Assembly: GCA_947652605.1 (NCBI GenBank) | Contig: OX393576.1 | Coordinates: 54,784,966 to 54,848,965 of the forward strand | DNA length: 64,000 nt | DNA from: Elmis aenea | Lineage: Eukaryota > Arthropoda > Insecta > Coleoptera > Elmidae | Direction: 5' to 3' | Shown: positions 1 to 11,104 of the stretch, piece after piece | Layout of the letters: every line of letters begins with the position of its first letter | How positions within the stretch are numbered: the first letter of the stretch is position 1 | Position numbers and translations under genes: made by a program | The notes under the pieces: model-generated | Database searches by the model: none | What the model saw: only the letters and a program-made list of their open reading frames with translations | What the model was told of the DNA's origin: nothing

Positions 1-1150
1 TCTCTTGGTGTGTTTTAGATTTCGAAACTAACATACATTTTTTTTGTACAATAAATTTCGTGTACTAGTTCAAATTTTGCAGTAAATTGCTTATGTAATA
101 TACTATTAATTTTTATTTATCCCAATTAATCTTTTTTTTTCAAGTTACCATAACTTTAAATGGGCACTGATTAATACAAGACCCTTCACTTTTTTATTTT
201 ATTAGAAAGTTGTAACTGCAATCATTAAAAAACAAACTAAAATACCAAATTTTTAATTGCGGATAACTTCAAGAAGCTAGCGAATTCGCCTGATGGTGTT
301 GGGCAAAACTACAAAATGTATACAGTAGAATTAAATTTAAACCCCATTAAATATTACATTATATGTGCCATTAAAACGTTGCAAAATTAATTAGACAATA
401 AACTTTACACACTCGATAGCTTTTTATATACGGGGAGTTGCCTGGCTAATTTGTACCTATTAGTTTTATAGTTTTAATAAGAAATATTAATGTAATCTCT
501 AAATCGGCTATTTAATAACGTCTTGCTAGACATACGTTAAGTTGTAAGTACTCAGTACTTACATAACAATTTTATGTGAGACATAGTTAGTTGCTTTATT
601 AGCCTTAATCAAAACCTCTTGAATCAATTAAAAATTAAACTTTTTACGTGCTTATTTTTATATAGCTTTTACAGCGTTTAATAAAACTGGCGAGACTGTT
701 CTTTTTTTAATAAGTTTATGTTTTACTAGTTCACAAAAAGTGAAAACGATCACTTGAAAAGTTGTGTATTGTTTCCTTCATAGCGTTTCATGTTTTTCTG
801 TTCTGTATTTTAGGCTGCTATCGGGGTTTCTCTCCGGGGATCCAGGTCCATTTTAACCTATTTTAAATTCCCGGGAAATACTTATTACCCCGAGAAATCT
901 CAAGATATAGAAAATATGTTATTTTGGTTTATTTTGGGTTAGGATATTTGTAATATTATCATAACTTATCAGAATTTATTATAAATATCTTAGCTAACAT
1001 TAATTTATGGAAAAACTTTTTGCTTATTTCAAAATAGTTTATTTGCTTTAGAATAACAATTTATGTACACCCCTAGTATGTGTAAAAGAGCCCGGTCTCT
1101 ACGACAAAGTTAATGTAAACAAAATACGTTTACAGTTTTATTTTTCTGTA
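1..1150. other. AT-rich DNA, nothing recognised
   Basis: No coding pattern, RNA gene or repeat boundary is visible on either strand. Confidence 0.5.
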
Positions 1151-1174
1151 CCTTGGTAAAGCGAAGCAAAATAG

Positions 1175-1653
1175 CAGGGCTTCGAACCGGAACTGAACCG
1201 AAAACCGGAAAAAAAACCGTTATTTTTGTCGAAACGAAAACCGGAACAGAACCGAAAAAAAATATCGGTTTAAAAACTTTTCAAAAATTAAAAAGCAATC
1301 ACTCGGAGCTGAACCGAAGACAAAAAACCGTAATTTTTGTCGAAACGAAAACCGGAACAGAACCGAAAAAAAATATCGGTTTAAAAACTTTTCAAAAATT
1401 AAAAAGCAATCACTCGGAGCTGAACCGAAGACAAAAAACCGTTATTTTTGTCGAAACGAAAACCGGAACAGAACCGAAAAAAAATATCGGTTTAAAGACT
1501 TTTCAAAAATTAAAAAGCAATCACTCGGAGCTGAACCGAAGACAAAAAACCGTTATTTTTTCCGGAACGAAAACCTGAACCGAACCGATATATATTTTTT
1601 TAATTGAACCGGAACGAAAACCGAAACGAAAAAAATTACGGTTCGAAGCCCTG
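1175..1653. mobile_element. hAT-type MITE, CAGGGC family, with internal minisatellite
   Basis: The ends are mirror images: CAGGGCTTCGAACCG at the left and CGGTTCGAAGCCCTG at the right. The element is flanked by the exact 8-bp duplication CAAAATAG (1167-1174 and 1654-1661), as expected of hAT transposition. The interior is about three and a half copies of a 111-bp unit (see the repeat entry). Two more copies of the family lie at 31470 and 63142 with the same CAGGGC...GAAACC-type ends and related AACCGTTATTTTT interior. No transposase is present, so this is non-autonomous. The boundary is secure because ends and duplication agree. Confidence 0.85.
1214..1575. repeat. 111-bp tandem repeat inside the hAT MITE
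   Basis: The phrase TTTTTGTCGAAACGAAAACC recurs at about 1222, 1333 and 1444, with a diverged fourth start at 1554, giving a period of 111 bp. Copies differ by only a few bases. Because 111 is a multiple of three, one frame stays open over the whole array. The apparent protein is a repeat artefact, not a gene. Confidence 0.9.
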
Positions 1654-1679
1654 CAAAATAGGATATAAATAAAATGTTA

Positions 1680-2070
1680 CTGATAAAAAAACATTTCTCC
1701 ACTCTTTTTTATTGTTTGTCAGTTTTTTTCCATTTTTTAATTCCTAGTGTCCTTGGGTCCTTTTCCGCCGCCTTTAATAATTTTATCCGGGATCTTTCCC
1801 TCGTCCTTCTTCATGTTACTTCTCCCTCTAATTCTAATACTTATTTCGTTATGCTTTTCTACGGCAATCTATTTTTATGTCCCAACCACCTCATTCGTTG
1901 TGTCTTTACAACATTAATTATATTTGGTTGGCCATTTCATTTCTCCAGTTCCTCATTTGTTGTTTTTCTTCATAGTTTTCTTTTCCTTTTATCTCCAAAT
2001 ATTGTTCGCAATACCTTCCTTTCCCAGACCTGTAATGTTTTTCTTTTATTATAATTCATTTTCTACATCT
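1680..2070 (-). pseudogene. Non-LTR retrotransposon relic (C-terminal end of ORF2)
   Basis: On the minus strand, with several frameshifts and stops, one reads phrases typical of the region after the reverse transcriptase in arthropod LINEs: an arginine-rich 'WERKVLRTIFG' block, then 'TNEELEK', then 'QRMRWLGH', and near the end 'KDPRTLGIKKW'. The order matches that family. The reading frame is broken and the copy is 5' truncated. Assignment to a clade is not possible from this fragment. Confidence 0.6.
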
Positions 2071-2402
2071 CACCGCCGTACGTAAATATTAGATTATAAT
2101 TGTTTTGTAGATGTAAATTTTTACTCTCCTTGAGATACCAAAATTATAGCGGTGCCTTAAACTTTTAGTCAAGGATGTAGTATGTAAACTGCCCTATTGC
2201 ACAAAGTAACACTGGTGTTAAAATACGAGTTAATCGCCAAAACCAGGCAACATCGACGTCAACTATGCTGCGATATTGCCTAGTTCTAGGGTTAACGTAG
2301 TTTAACCCCGGGGTTAATCACAGGTTCAACTTTTATGCAATCCGGTCATATACAAATTATGTATTTTTGATCCGTGTTTTGAAATCAGCTTAAAATTGTG
2401 TT
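2071..2402. other. Intergenic or intronic, nothing recognised
   Basis: Mixed-composition unique-looking DNA without a coding pattern. Confidence 0.4.
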
Positions 2403-2410
2403 ATTTCTAC

Positions 2411-2780
2411 TAGGGATTGTAAATCGCAAAAAATGCTCTTCAAATTTTACCGGTAATTTGCCAGTTTTTTACCGGTAATTCCGGTAATTTTACAATATCC
2501 TTCTAATCATGATAAAAATCTAAATCAAATAATCGAAAAAAAATTGACGTTTTTTCAAAGAGAAAGGGGAAATCATAGAAATGGCATATGATTGTTTACT
2601 CACTACACGACTAGGGATTGTAAATTGTAATAAATCTCAAAAAATGCTCTTCAAATTTAACCGGTAATTTGCCAGTTTTTTACAATATCTTTCTAATCAT
2701 GATAAAAATCTAAATCAAATAATCGAAAACAAATTGACGTATTTTCAAAGAGAAAGGAGAAAGCATAGAAATGGTTATTT
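2411..2780. repeat. Tandem duplication of the hAT left end
   Basis: The terminal TAGGGATTGTAAAT recurs at 2612, followed by the same ATGCTCTTCAAATTT, ATGATAAAAATC and GAGAAAGG blocks as after 2411, with small gaps. So the element has two successive 5' ends; only the outer one abuts the target duplication. Confidence 0.8.
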
Positions 2781-3103
2781 TTTAAGAAAAGAAAATGAAA
2801 AATATTGTTAATAGTGTGACAACATAGGTATATTATGTTAAATCATTTTTTATTTTATGTTCAGAATAATTTTATTTTCATGTGTTTTTTGTAATGCTGG
2901 ATTATATTTTTTGTAATATTTTTATTTTATATATTATATATTGTCATTTTATATTGTGTTATATTAATATTACATAAAAATATATTAGATACGTTAATGG
3001 GAGTTAACTAATAATATTGTATGAAACTAATTGGGATAGTTTAGGCTTCAACTATCTCAATCAGTTCCATAATAAATAAATGTATATAAATATATTTATT
3101 TTT

Positions 3104-3205
3104 AATATGGTTTTCGGAGTTTATCCGGGTAATATTTAAATCGACTCGACGTTTCGGCAAGCTCTCACTATAGGGGAGACACGGATAAACTCCGAAAACT
3201 ACATT
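3104..3205. repeat. Fold-back insert within the hAT element
   Basis: TTTTCGGAGTTTATCCG is mirrored by CGGATAAACTCCGAAAA about 50 bp later, enclosing a segment with CGACGTTTCGG. The latter motif is common near Penelope-like element ends, but the segment is too short to assign. Confidence 0.5.
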
Positions 3206-3370
3206 AAAAATGTTAGTAACCGCAAAAAATCTAAAAAGAAACAATATAATATAAATATATATAATAATATGATTTACCGGTAAATTACCGGTAAACCGGT
3301 TTTGATTGACAGTTTTACCGAATTACCGGTAATTCAAAAAGTCGGTAAATTTACAATCCCTAATTTCTAC

Positions 3371-4350
3371 ATGGCTTGTAATAAGGGTACAGTATCAGAA
3401 GCATTCAGCTCTGTGTAGATTTTATTTAAAAAATGTTTGATAAATAACAACAGTGATTATGAAACGCTAAAATGACATTTGAAGTAATAAACAATGTTCA
3501 TTATCTTTATCAATTTTAAGAATATTACCATACTCGTAAATAGGTTTATTATCAGATATGTACCATTAAATTGCACTTCAACGCAAATATTGTCTCGTAA
3601 AATCGTTATAGGTCAACTATACTTTCAGAATCTCCACAAATGTTATTTTATTCAACACAACAAAAATTATATACAAACGTGACTTGATGCAGATTGATTG
3701 ATTACGAACAAAAAAATTGTTTTAACAATTTTAAAATTTATCGCACGGTTTGTGAAATAAAACGTTTAAAGATGTTTCCAGTAAGTTATCAAAATGAATT
3801 TTATCTCTAACAACATCTCTAATTAGATATTACCAATTGGTAATTAAAACATTTAACAGGAATGTGGAAATTAATCTGAAATTGATTGCGAATTATCATG
3901 GAGCAAGCGAATTTCCATGTACCATTTATTAAAACACTAACACACTGGCGCCATTATTATCTCAAATAACAAGAGACACTTATGTTTCACCATTAGTACA
4001 TCAGTTAGGAAATCATTTTCATAACCATTTTTGAGAACTGTAACTGTTTTATAATTGCTCTTGTAAAAAAACTTGAGATATAATTGATAATGGGTCGACA
4101 ACTATTTTGTCTGATTATCTATAAAATAAATATGCTAACAATAAACCTGATACAGGATTTACAGAGAATAACTACAACTGTTTTTTATGTACTTTAAAGG
4201 AAAATATAACTATCTTTGGGTTTAATATTGAACGCAAGTTACAGTGGAACCCTGATTATCAGAAGCAATGTGGACGAAGCAATGTGAACCGAAGAAATCT
4301 CGAATAATCAAAACTCAAATTACGCAAAACGTTTGGTAAATTATTATTAT
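3371..4350. other. AT-rich DNA, nothing recognised
   Basis: No coding, RNA or repeat signature seen. Confidence 0.4.
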
Positions 4351-4351
4351 A

Positions 4352-4865
4352 CAGGTTGTTTCTTAAATATTGCGAAAAACTTCGGGAGGTAATTCTTTAT
4401 CGAAAATTAAGAGGGCCTTTTATATAATTTTTTCCTTAGACGTCTCCTTTCGGAGTTACACCCCCCTAAAAAAGAGCGGTAAAAATAAGTTTTTATTTTT
4501 TTTAAATCAAATTTAGAGATGTGTAGGAGAAGGAAATTTGGTACATGTTTTTAACTTATTAAAAGGTTTCCTTCCCATAGTTATATTTTTAATCGTCTCC
4601 CACCTTCACAAGGGGCTGAAAAGTGCGACCCCTGTTGGTTTTTTATCAGATGATTGAAATTTTGCAATTTAAAACATTTCATTTGTAAGCTTGATTTATT
4701 TAAGCACTTTTTCATTGTTTAAGTTTCCTGCAAAACCAACAGCTTTTGAGTTTAAAATAAAATAAGTGAACATGAACCATTAAATATTCTAAAATAAAAT
4801 GATTCATTTGGTGGTTATCATGGTTTGTTAATGTTCATATTAAGTATAATCAACGGGGGTTTAAT
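4352..4865. mobile_element. One arm of a TA-flanked fold-back element (same family as 23638-24639)
   Basis: It begins TA-CAGGTTGTTTCTTAAATATT and runs colinearly with the left arm of the complete copy at 23638: the GACGTCTCCTTTCGGAGTTA block, the AAAAGGTTTCC block and the GGTTATCATGGTTTGTTAATG-like block appear in the same order. The second arm is absent, so this is a half-element. Confidence 0.7.
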
Positions 4866-6345
4866 TTTATTTACAACCATTTTATTTAAAAAAAAAATAC
4901 TATTACCTTTAATTAAAACTAATGCAATATCTATTAATTACCTTGAATAATGTGAAGCCCTATTTTGTCTGAGCTCTTTGTAGTTATTTTAAATTGACAA
5001 TGTACGCCTCCCTTAAAATCCATTCCAATTCATTCTTCATGATTAGTTTCTTATATTATTTTCAAGCTTAGATTTTTGTCGTTTAAAACGTAATTATGTT
5101 AAATATGTAATAAATAAAGACGTAAGTATTATAAGCTAATCTTAACAATCTCCAACCTTAATTTAATTCTAACGTGCAAATTCAATACAATTAATAACAA
5201 CTATATGTTTATCTTGTCTCTATCGTGGCTAATAAAATTAATGATACACTTCCAAGTCTTTGTTATAATTATAAATTTGCAGTGATTTATGGAACTAGTT
5301 TTTAAAATCGACTCTCAGTTGTTGTACATTAATTTATTATTTCCGTTTTACACACACTTGTAAAATGAAAGGTTGGAAGTTTTGTTTCAAACGTTAGTGG
5401 GTTCTTGTACTACATGTTATAGTTGTTGTTAATGGTTAATAATTAATAATAATGAATATTTAAAAGTGAAGTTTATTTTAAAATTTAATTGTTCTACCTC
5501 CTGTGGCTTGATGCCGTTGGTTTGGCCTATATTTTAATGGTTTATATGTAAATTGTATTAGATTTTAAACTAAATTGATTGCTAGTACTATTGCAAAACC
5601 ATATAATACATTTATTTTTATTAAACTTTAATCGCTTTCCTTCTAAAAAACAAAACAAATAATTTTTATTTTATTATTAGCAGATATCAGAACCGTAACT
5701 TGATCTAAACGGTTACATAAAAACCAAACCAAATTTTAAAAAAAATCGCAGTAAACCAGGGACCCGTATTATTGCGTTAAAAATATCTGAACTTGATCTG
5801 ACACATTTGATTAGCCTCATTGTATTTGATGAACGATAACGAAAAAAATCATAACTGGCATAATTAAAATTCACGTTTCTTTTAAACGAGATGAGGCTGT
5901 GGTATTGTTATACAGCTATTATGCAATATATATTAATTATTTCTACACATACTCTCTTGGTAATAAAAGGTTATAGTTTATTTAAACAATAAAGCACTTA
6001 ATTTTACAGTATCATTATAAGGCCACGATTAACACCAGTTCATCTTAAGATACAGACGTTATTACAATAGCACTTAAAATTACATGCTTATTTTTATTTA
6101 ATTTTAACAATCGGGTTTATTGTCTTATAACCTCAGCTTTTGTAATTGTGTACAAATAAGGGATCTCATTTGAATAAAGATTACTTAATGGGTGCTAGTA
6201 TTATAATTACTATTAGTCCTTAACACTTATCTTTAATACAGAGAGTGTACAAAGATGCGTATTCGCCAATGCAAATCAAGTGTATTATGCAGTAGTCTTT
6301 TTAGTTATATTAGCAGGCGTATTTTGGCTTATAAAATTATCTATC
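4866..6345. other. AT-rich DNA, nothing recognised
   Basis: Long A/T tracts and scattered short ORFs without coding character. Confidence 0.4.
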
Positions 6346-6349
6346 CCGT

Positions 6350-6590
6350 ATCCATCTATATCGCCGTCTCTCGCTTCCCACTTTCCATTGTTGCCTGTCT
6401 TTCCAATCATCTTCACTTAAGCCTCTTGCAACCATTGCCATTGCTTCCTTTACTTCGTGACCTCAATTTTTTTTGGTGAGCCTCTTTTTTTATATATGGC
6501 GGCACCCACTTCCATATTTTTTTGGGCAATTTGTTTTCATTTGTTCCTTGAATGTGCCCACGCCGGCTTTGTCTTTTGAGTTTTGTTGAC
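6350..6590 (-). pseudogene. Non-LTR retrotransposon 3' relic
   Basis: The minus strand reads, with frameshifts, a C-terminal LINE segment: a 'KKIW.WV' block, a Gly-Arg-rich stretch, then 'HEVKEAMA..GLSEDDWKDR'. The same stretch occurs at 37310-37530, better preserved, with colinear DNA similarity, so the two are copies of one family. Confidence 0.6.
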
Positions 6591-6602
6591 TACAATGTCT
6601 AC

Positions 6603-6828
6603 AACTATAGCAGTTTAACTTAAAGTGGACCGCGGGATGCGCAAAGAGAGGGGATGGCGGTTGAAATTTAGACTTTTCTAAACACGTTGAGTAACGGTTT
6701 ATGAATTTACAGGTTATAAGCACGTTGTTGAAACAGCCGGATGTTTTTAGGTGGCGCAGTAATAAACGCTTTGTACTAGTTTTGGTTTCTGCGTCACAGT
6801 CCACTTTAAGTTAAAACAGCTTTCTACA
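6603..6828. mobile_element. MITE family X, copy 1
   Basis: The core runs from GTGGACCGCGGGATGCGCAA to TTTCTGCGTCACAGTCCAC and is nearly the same as the core at 44221-44457 in opposite orientation. The outer ends form an inverted repeat around AACTTAAAGTGGAC at both sides. These outer ends differ from those of the other copy (see findings). Target duplication is unclear. Confidence 0.7.
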
Positions 6829-6829
6829 A

Positions 6830-7210
6830 TAATTTCATCTCGTTTATCTTTGTTTCTCTTCTTATCTTTTCTTGTATAGCCACACCATCGTCACCAGTAG
6901 TCCATCTCCCTTGCCTTGATACTTAATTTCTCCGACTGACGTATTTCCCATAATTCTGATCCGTATGCACCGACATTTTCGACTATTGTTTTCTAGATTA
7001 GATTTTTCGTATTATTATTTATTTTTCTAGTCCTATACTGTTTCTAGTTTCCTGGTTGCTTTTTGCATTGTCCGTAATTTCATTGCCCAGATATTTATAC
7101 TTATTTTCATTTGAAATCGTGTAAGCGTCGAGACGCAAAGGTTGAGTAGGTACACGGTACACCTACAACGATGTAGTCGGTTTTAAGTATATTTATCGTC
7201 AGTCCCAAAT
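6830..7210 (-). pseudogene. Non-LTR retrotransposon reverse transcriptase relic
   Basis: Read on the minus strand with frameshifts, it gives 'YKYLGNEITDNAKSNQETRN', then 'NVGAYGSELWEI', then 'KAREMDYW' and 'RWCGYTRKDK.RNKDKRDEI'. These are the post-catalytic thumb and C-terminal phrases of arthropod LINE reverse transcriptases, in the correct order. A related 'EITDNAISNQQIRNRIG' block lies at 37.84-37.90 kb. It probably belonged with the fragment at 6350-6590 before MITE X inserted between them. Confidence 0.65.
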
Positions 7211-7785
7211 TGTTGTATTAAAGCTTAGTTTTCTTAACGTATAATCGATATAGTATTTGTCTTCGGCTAATATCATTTCATGTAAATAATCTATCATTTC
7301 CTATGGGCAAACCCATACTATGCCAAAGATTTAAATTATTGTGCGATATATTTGCATTTTTTATCATCCACGAATTGCCAATTGTTGCAAAACATTATAA
7401 CGTAACTTATAATAAATGTAGCCAAATTTTTGGGAGTACAGGCCTGGTTAACACAGTTGTGCTAGATGCACAGAAAAAATGTTTGCTTGTTGTATTCAGT
7501 AAAGTTCCATAGTAGAGAATTATGCTTCATCTATGTTCTAATACGACAGCTTTAACTCTCCAGTTTTTGACCAAACGAAATCGGTTAAAAAAATCCTTTG
7601 AGATGCTAATTCGAATGATTTATCTATTCTAATAAATAAAACATTTGAAATGAGCATTCCAAGAATTTATCGTTTATTCCACATTTATATGTTCAGCATC
7701 ATTTCAAAAGCCAAGTACCAGTTATTATATTTTTCTTGGTAACTTAACAATGCATTTTAGTTCTGCAGCGAAGCTTAAGCACGTT
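7211..7785. other. Nothing recognised
   Basis: Unique-looking AT-rich DNA; the 69-codon open frame at 7303-7512 has no recognisable domain. Confidence 0.35.
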
Positions 7786-7789
7786 GTGT

Positions 7790-8125
7790 TGTTTGTTTGT
7801 CACAGTTTATATCACTGTCATAGTTACTCTTTTCAGCTATCTTGTTCTTCTTAATCGGGTCCTCTTGTACGTTTCGATGTCGAGGTATGTTTCTTAATTC
7901 TTGATTATGTTTCGCCACTTCTGTCTATGGTTGGTTAACTGTGGCACATCTCTCCAGATAACTTTTTTTTCGTCTATTCTCTGCCTCACTTCGTTTTCCA
8001 ATTTTGTTTGTGGTCTCCCTATACTTCTTTTCCTTCGATCTTCTTTTTCCATCCCAACTTAGCGTACCTACTTTCTGGTATGAGCTTTTTGGCGACGCGA
8101 CAACCGTGTGCACGGCTCCGTCACA
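7790..8125 (-). pseudogene. Non-LTR retrotransposon C-terminal relic, second family
   Basis: The minus strand reads a Lys/Arg-rich 'RSIGRPQTKLENEV.QRIDEK' block followed by 'VIWRDVPQLTNHRQKWRNII', a recognisable C-terminal end of insect LINE ORF2 proteins. Frameshifts occur upstream. It differs in sequence from the 6350 and 37310 copies, so it represents another family. Confidence 0.6.
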
Positions 8126-8938
8126 TCGTGGTAGTTTTTAAAGCAAAATTCAATTGGTTTCCTACAAATTTCCCAATTATGGTGACACCATTTCATTCTT
8201 CTACAAGCAGCTCTTTGTAATTTGCCTTAACAGATATTTACTTTTACATAAATCACTCCATTTTTTGGATTATTTCGATACCTCTTGAAGTATAAAACGT
8301 TTGGAATAGTTTTCAATACTCGATACATTTTAATAGTCAAAATGTTAGACAAAAAAAAACCTCGTCGAGTGAGTTAAAGCTTGGTTTACATTAATCATGT
8401 GAGCTGATCAACTCATATAAATTCATGTTATATGAAAACATTTGTATGTTTACAAGGTTCATTTAATATTGTATTGTGTTAAATGATTTAAGATGGCGAA
8501 AGTGGTATTACGAAAAGCTATTTTTCAAACCGTTACAATTGTAGCTTCTGTATTAACAGATAGTTTTCCTAAGAATAATAGCTGAAAGGAGAGAGTTAGG
8601 GTGAAACAGTAGATTAATTGTAGAGGAGTCCAAGGTGCCTCTAATTACTAATAGAATTAAAATTATAAGATCCAATAAATTACAAGAATTTTTTGAGAAT
8701 GAACGAATAGGTATCCATTCAAAAATTTGTTTTAAAAATTTGCACCCAAAATTAAGAAACAAGATACACTTATGCGTGAGGCTATTTCACCTTAGTTCAA
8801 GCTTGGAGTAACTATCAGTTACTTAACATCAGGAGATTCCTTTAAAAGTTTAGGGTTTCTAACGATTTCATCATTTTCAATAGATACGTTTAGATTCTTT
8901 TTCTACGACCACTAATATAAATGATTCTAACCGTACAG

Positions 8939-9110
8939 CCTGCATGCATAGTAAGTGAATCATAATGCACGGTAAGCAAAACGCACAGGGCTAGAAATAT
9001 CGAAGTAGCCTTACGTCAAACACTGCCTGCATGCATAGTAAGTTAGTTATAACGCACGGTAAGCAAAACGCCCACTTGTCTAGAAATGTCAAAGTAGGCT
9101 TACGTCAAAA
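8939..9110. repeat. 87-bp tandem duplication
   Basis: CCTGCATGCATAGTAAGT starts at 8939 and again at 9026; both copies continue through GCACGGTAAGCAAAACGC to a TTACGTCAAA block, with about 10 differences. Confidence 0.85.
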
Positions 9111-9169
9111 GTGATAAGACAACATAATTACATGTGTATATTAGCCAAAAAGCCGTTGAAATCGTGAGT

Positions 9170-9305
9170 ATTATGTGTTCGTAGAAAAAGTAAGCCACAT
9201 AACACGAGTTGCAAAGCAATTACGCACTCGTGGAAATACGCACTCACCGCTACGCGGCTTCGTGTGCAACTTTTCCACTCGTGCGTAATATGCTCCTTAC
9301 CACGC
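9170..9305. repeat. GC-rich imperfect palindrome core
   Basis: CACGAGT/ACTCGTG motifs mirror each other around the centre ACCGCTACGCGGCTTCG, with matching GCAATTACGCACTCGTGG and CCACTCGTGCGTAAT arms, then a run into TAATATACTATT. The layout resembles that at 20540-20665. Confidence 0.55.
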
Positions 9306-9319
9306 TTGTTATTGTAATA

Positions 9320-9500
9320 TACTATTTTCGCCCATTACTACACCTACTTCAGCCATGTCACAAATTAATCTACGTATAGCAGTTGCCCTAGTTTCTTTAT
9401 TTTTATATTCTTTCTATTGTAAGTTCCATTAAAACTCATTCTTTTCATAAACACTCTCAAATTTAACAGATTTTACCTCTAACCATCTGCTTGTCGCTAT
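9320..9500 (-). pseudogene. MADF-domain protein relic of a PIF/Harbinger element
   Basis: On the minus strand the frame reads 'ATSRWLEVKSVKFESVYEKN', then 'WNLQ' and, after stops, 'TRATAIRRLICDMAEVGVVMG'. This follows the start of MADF (Myb/SANT-like) DNA-binding domains encoded beside the transposase in PIF/Harbinger elements: an early Trp, a 'YE.N..LWN' block, then 'R..A...I...MG'. The start codon is ATA instead of ATG and there are in-frame stops, so it is dead. The copy at 30017 has the same phrases. Confidence 0.6.
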
Positions 9501-9676
9501 CTTAAAACAATGCGATTGAATGGATAAGTTAAACTTGTTTCAACTGAGAAGGTGAGAAGTAATTCCGTTCAGATAAACTGACAAGAATTATTGAATTAAG
9601 ACGGTCATTTGGCGTTTATGTAACATGATTTTAAGTGAGTTGATCAGCTCACATGACTAATGTAAACCCAGCTTAA

Positions 9677-11104
9677 GTGATACACATAAGATATATCAAG
9701 ACGGCATTTCTTAGTCCCATCAAAGGATGTTCTGGGGGAGGTTGACGTGAACCGAACCGAACCAAAACGAACCACTAACGCAAGACTGATGGAAAATATG
9801 GAACGCTAGCACGTATACAACGGCACAAGGATCAGTTCTATATAAATTATTCTTCAACTTACGTAGATATTATTTTACAAATGAGTACCTCGTTTCATAC
9901 AAAATTTGAGAATCGCTGATACAGTTGGTTGCGTTACTGTTACATTTGCTCAAGGTTTATTGATCACCAGTTACACTAAACATTTTTACTCAATATACGC
10001 GATATTTGTATAAATCCGTTCGTTTGCCTTGAAAGCCGTGGGACTGTATACATCGGGTGCTAGAGGCGTGTTTGCAGTCCACTCTGATACAACAATGCGA
10101 ATGGAAGATGCACGCCTCAGATGAGACTAATAACTAATAAGTACTTATACATATACTTCATGCATAATTATCCTTATAGTCGTGACTTTGTCCTCTGCAT
10201 TTAAAATGTTTTGTACGTTTGCAAATATTAATGTAATCAATACAGTTACGATGCATTTATACAAATTAACTTGTTTATTTACATAGAAAGGTATTAATTA
10301 CCGTACTCTGCGTATTATGTGCATAACGGTGCGGTTCATTGCCCACCAATGATTTGCTCATAAAGATGAATCGTGAAGTTTAAATTGTTTCGCACCTATC
10401 GATTTGTCATAACATTTAAATGTAAAAAAAAAACGAATAACATCTATATTAAACAAGCTGGTGCGCCCACCTTACAATTTTGCAATGCACGTTCATAGAC
10501 TTTGAAATTTCTGTGGCATGTTATAATGTAGCAAGGAATCTTTAATATATGTAAATGCAAATAGAAACATAAATTAATAAAATAACACAATGCTGTACAG
10601 TGTTTTTAAAAAATTTCGTGTACTTTAGGGCTTATGAAGTACCTTCCAAATTAAATTTCATAATTATTCATATCTGCAAATTAATACTTTTATAAATACA
10701 CATAATTAAAAACCGACCGGTGTTAATCGACTTGGTGTTTCTGAACAAAATATTTGTGTTAAATTAATCTTAAACTTCGTTGTAATTTGTGAATTTATAG
10801 ATTTTTGCCATTCGCACAAACTTGTGGGACGTAAAATTTATAAGACTGATATCAAACACGGACAATGTGTATCGATATTAGTGGCATAAGTGACTGAATT
10901 ATAGACATTTGTCTATGTTATGACTAAAGCAATTTATCTAGTCTTGTACCCTTGTTTTTAAATCCCCCAATTTTTTGGTCCAAGGTTCATCACTAATCTA
11001 ACGGGGCAAGCATTCACACCTGGACCGATTTAACCAACAGTGAATTGATTAAAAAGCCTTTACATAAAAAGTAACGTCTCTTATCGGCCAGGAACTTAAA
11101 ATTA
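9677..11104. other. Nothing recognised
   Basis: AT-rich; a short CCGAACCGAACC run at about 9752 is the only local oddity. Confidence 0.4.

Larger units (their letters stand above)
2411..3362. mobile_element. hAT-type non-autonomous element, TAGGGATTGTAAAT ends
   Basis: Terminal inverted repeats are TAGGGATTGTAAAT (2411) and ATTTACAATCCCTA (3349-3362). An exact 8-bp duplication ATTTCTAC flanks it at 2403-2410 and 3363-3370, which fits the hAT superfamily. The interior carries repeated ACCGGTAA motifs. The first ~190 bp is repeated from 2612. A 102-bp fold-back (3104-3205) lies near the right end. No transposase was recognised. Confidence 0.85.
8378..9673. mobile_element. PIF/Harbinger-type element with TAA target duplication
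   Basis: The ends are AGCTTGGTTTACATTA and, mirrored, TAATGTAAACCCAGCT, extending for about 38 bp through TGAGCTGATCAACTCA. TAA flanks it at 8375-8377 and 9674-9676, the usual PIF/Harbinger target site. A MADF-domain relic lies inside on the minus strand, plus an 87-bp tandem duplication and a GC-rich hairpin region (9170-9300) that may be a later insertion. A second member lies at 29845-30575. No transposase frame is left. Confidence 0.75.

Noticed and set aside
1214..1575. Regular repeats that could suggest a CRISPR array
   Set aside because: The units are contiguous, without unique spacers, in a eukaryotic transposon.
1153..1578. 141-codon repetitive open frame
   Set aside because: Product of a 111-bp tandem repeat that keeps one frame open inside a MITE; it does not start with ATG.
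1640..1655. GGTTCGAAGCCC, resembling a tRNA T-arm
   Set aside because: It is the terminal repeat of the hAT MITE and no cloverleaf can be drawn around it.
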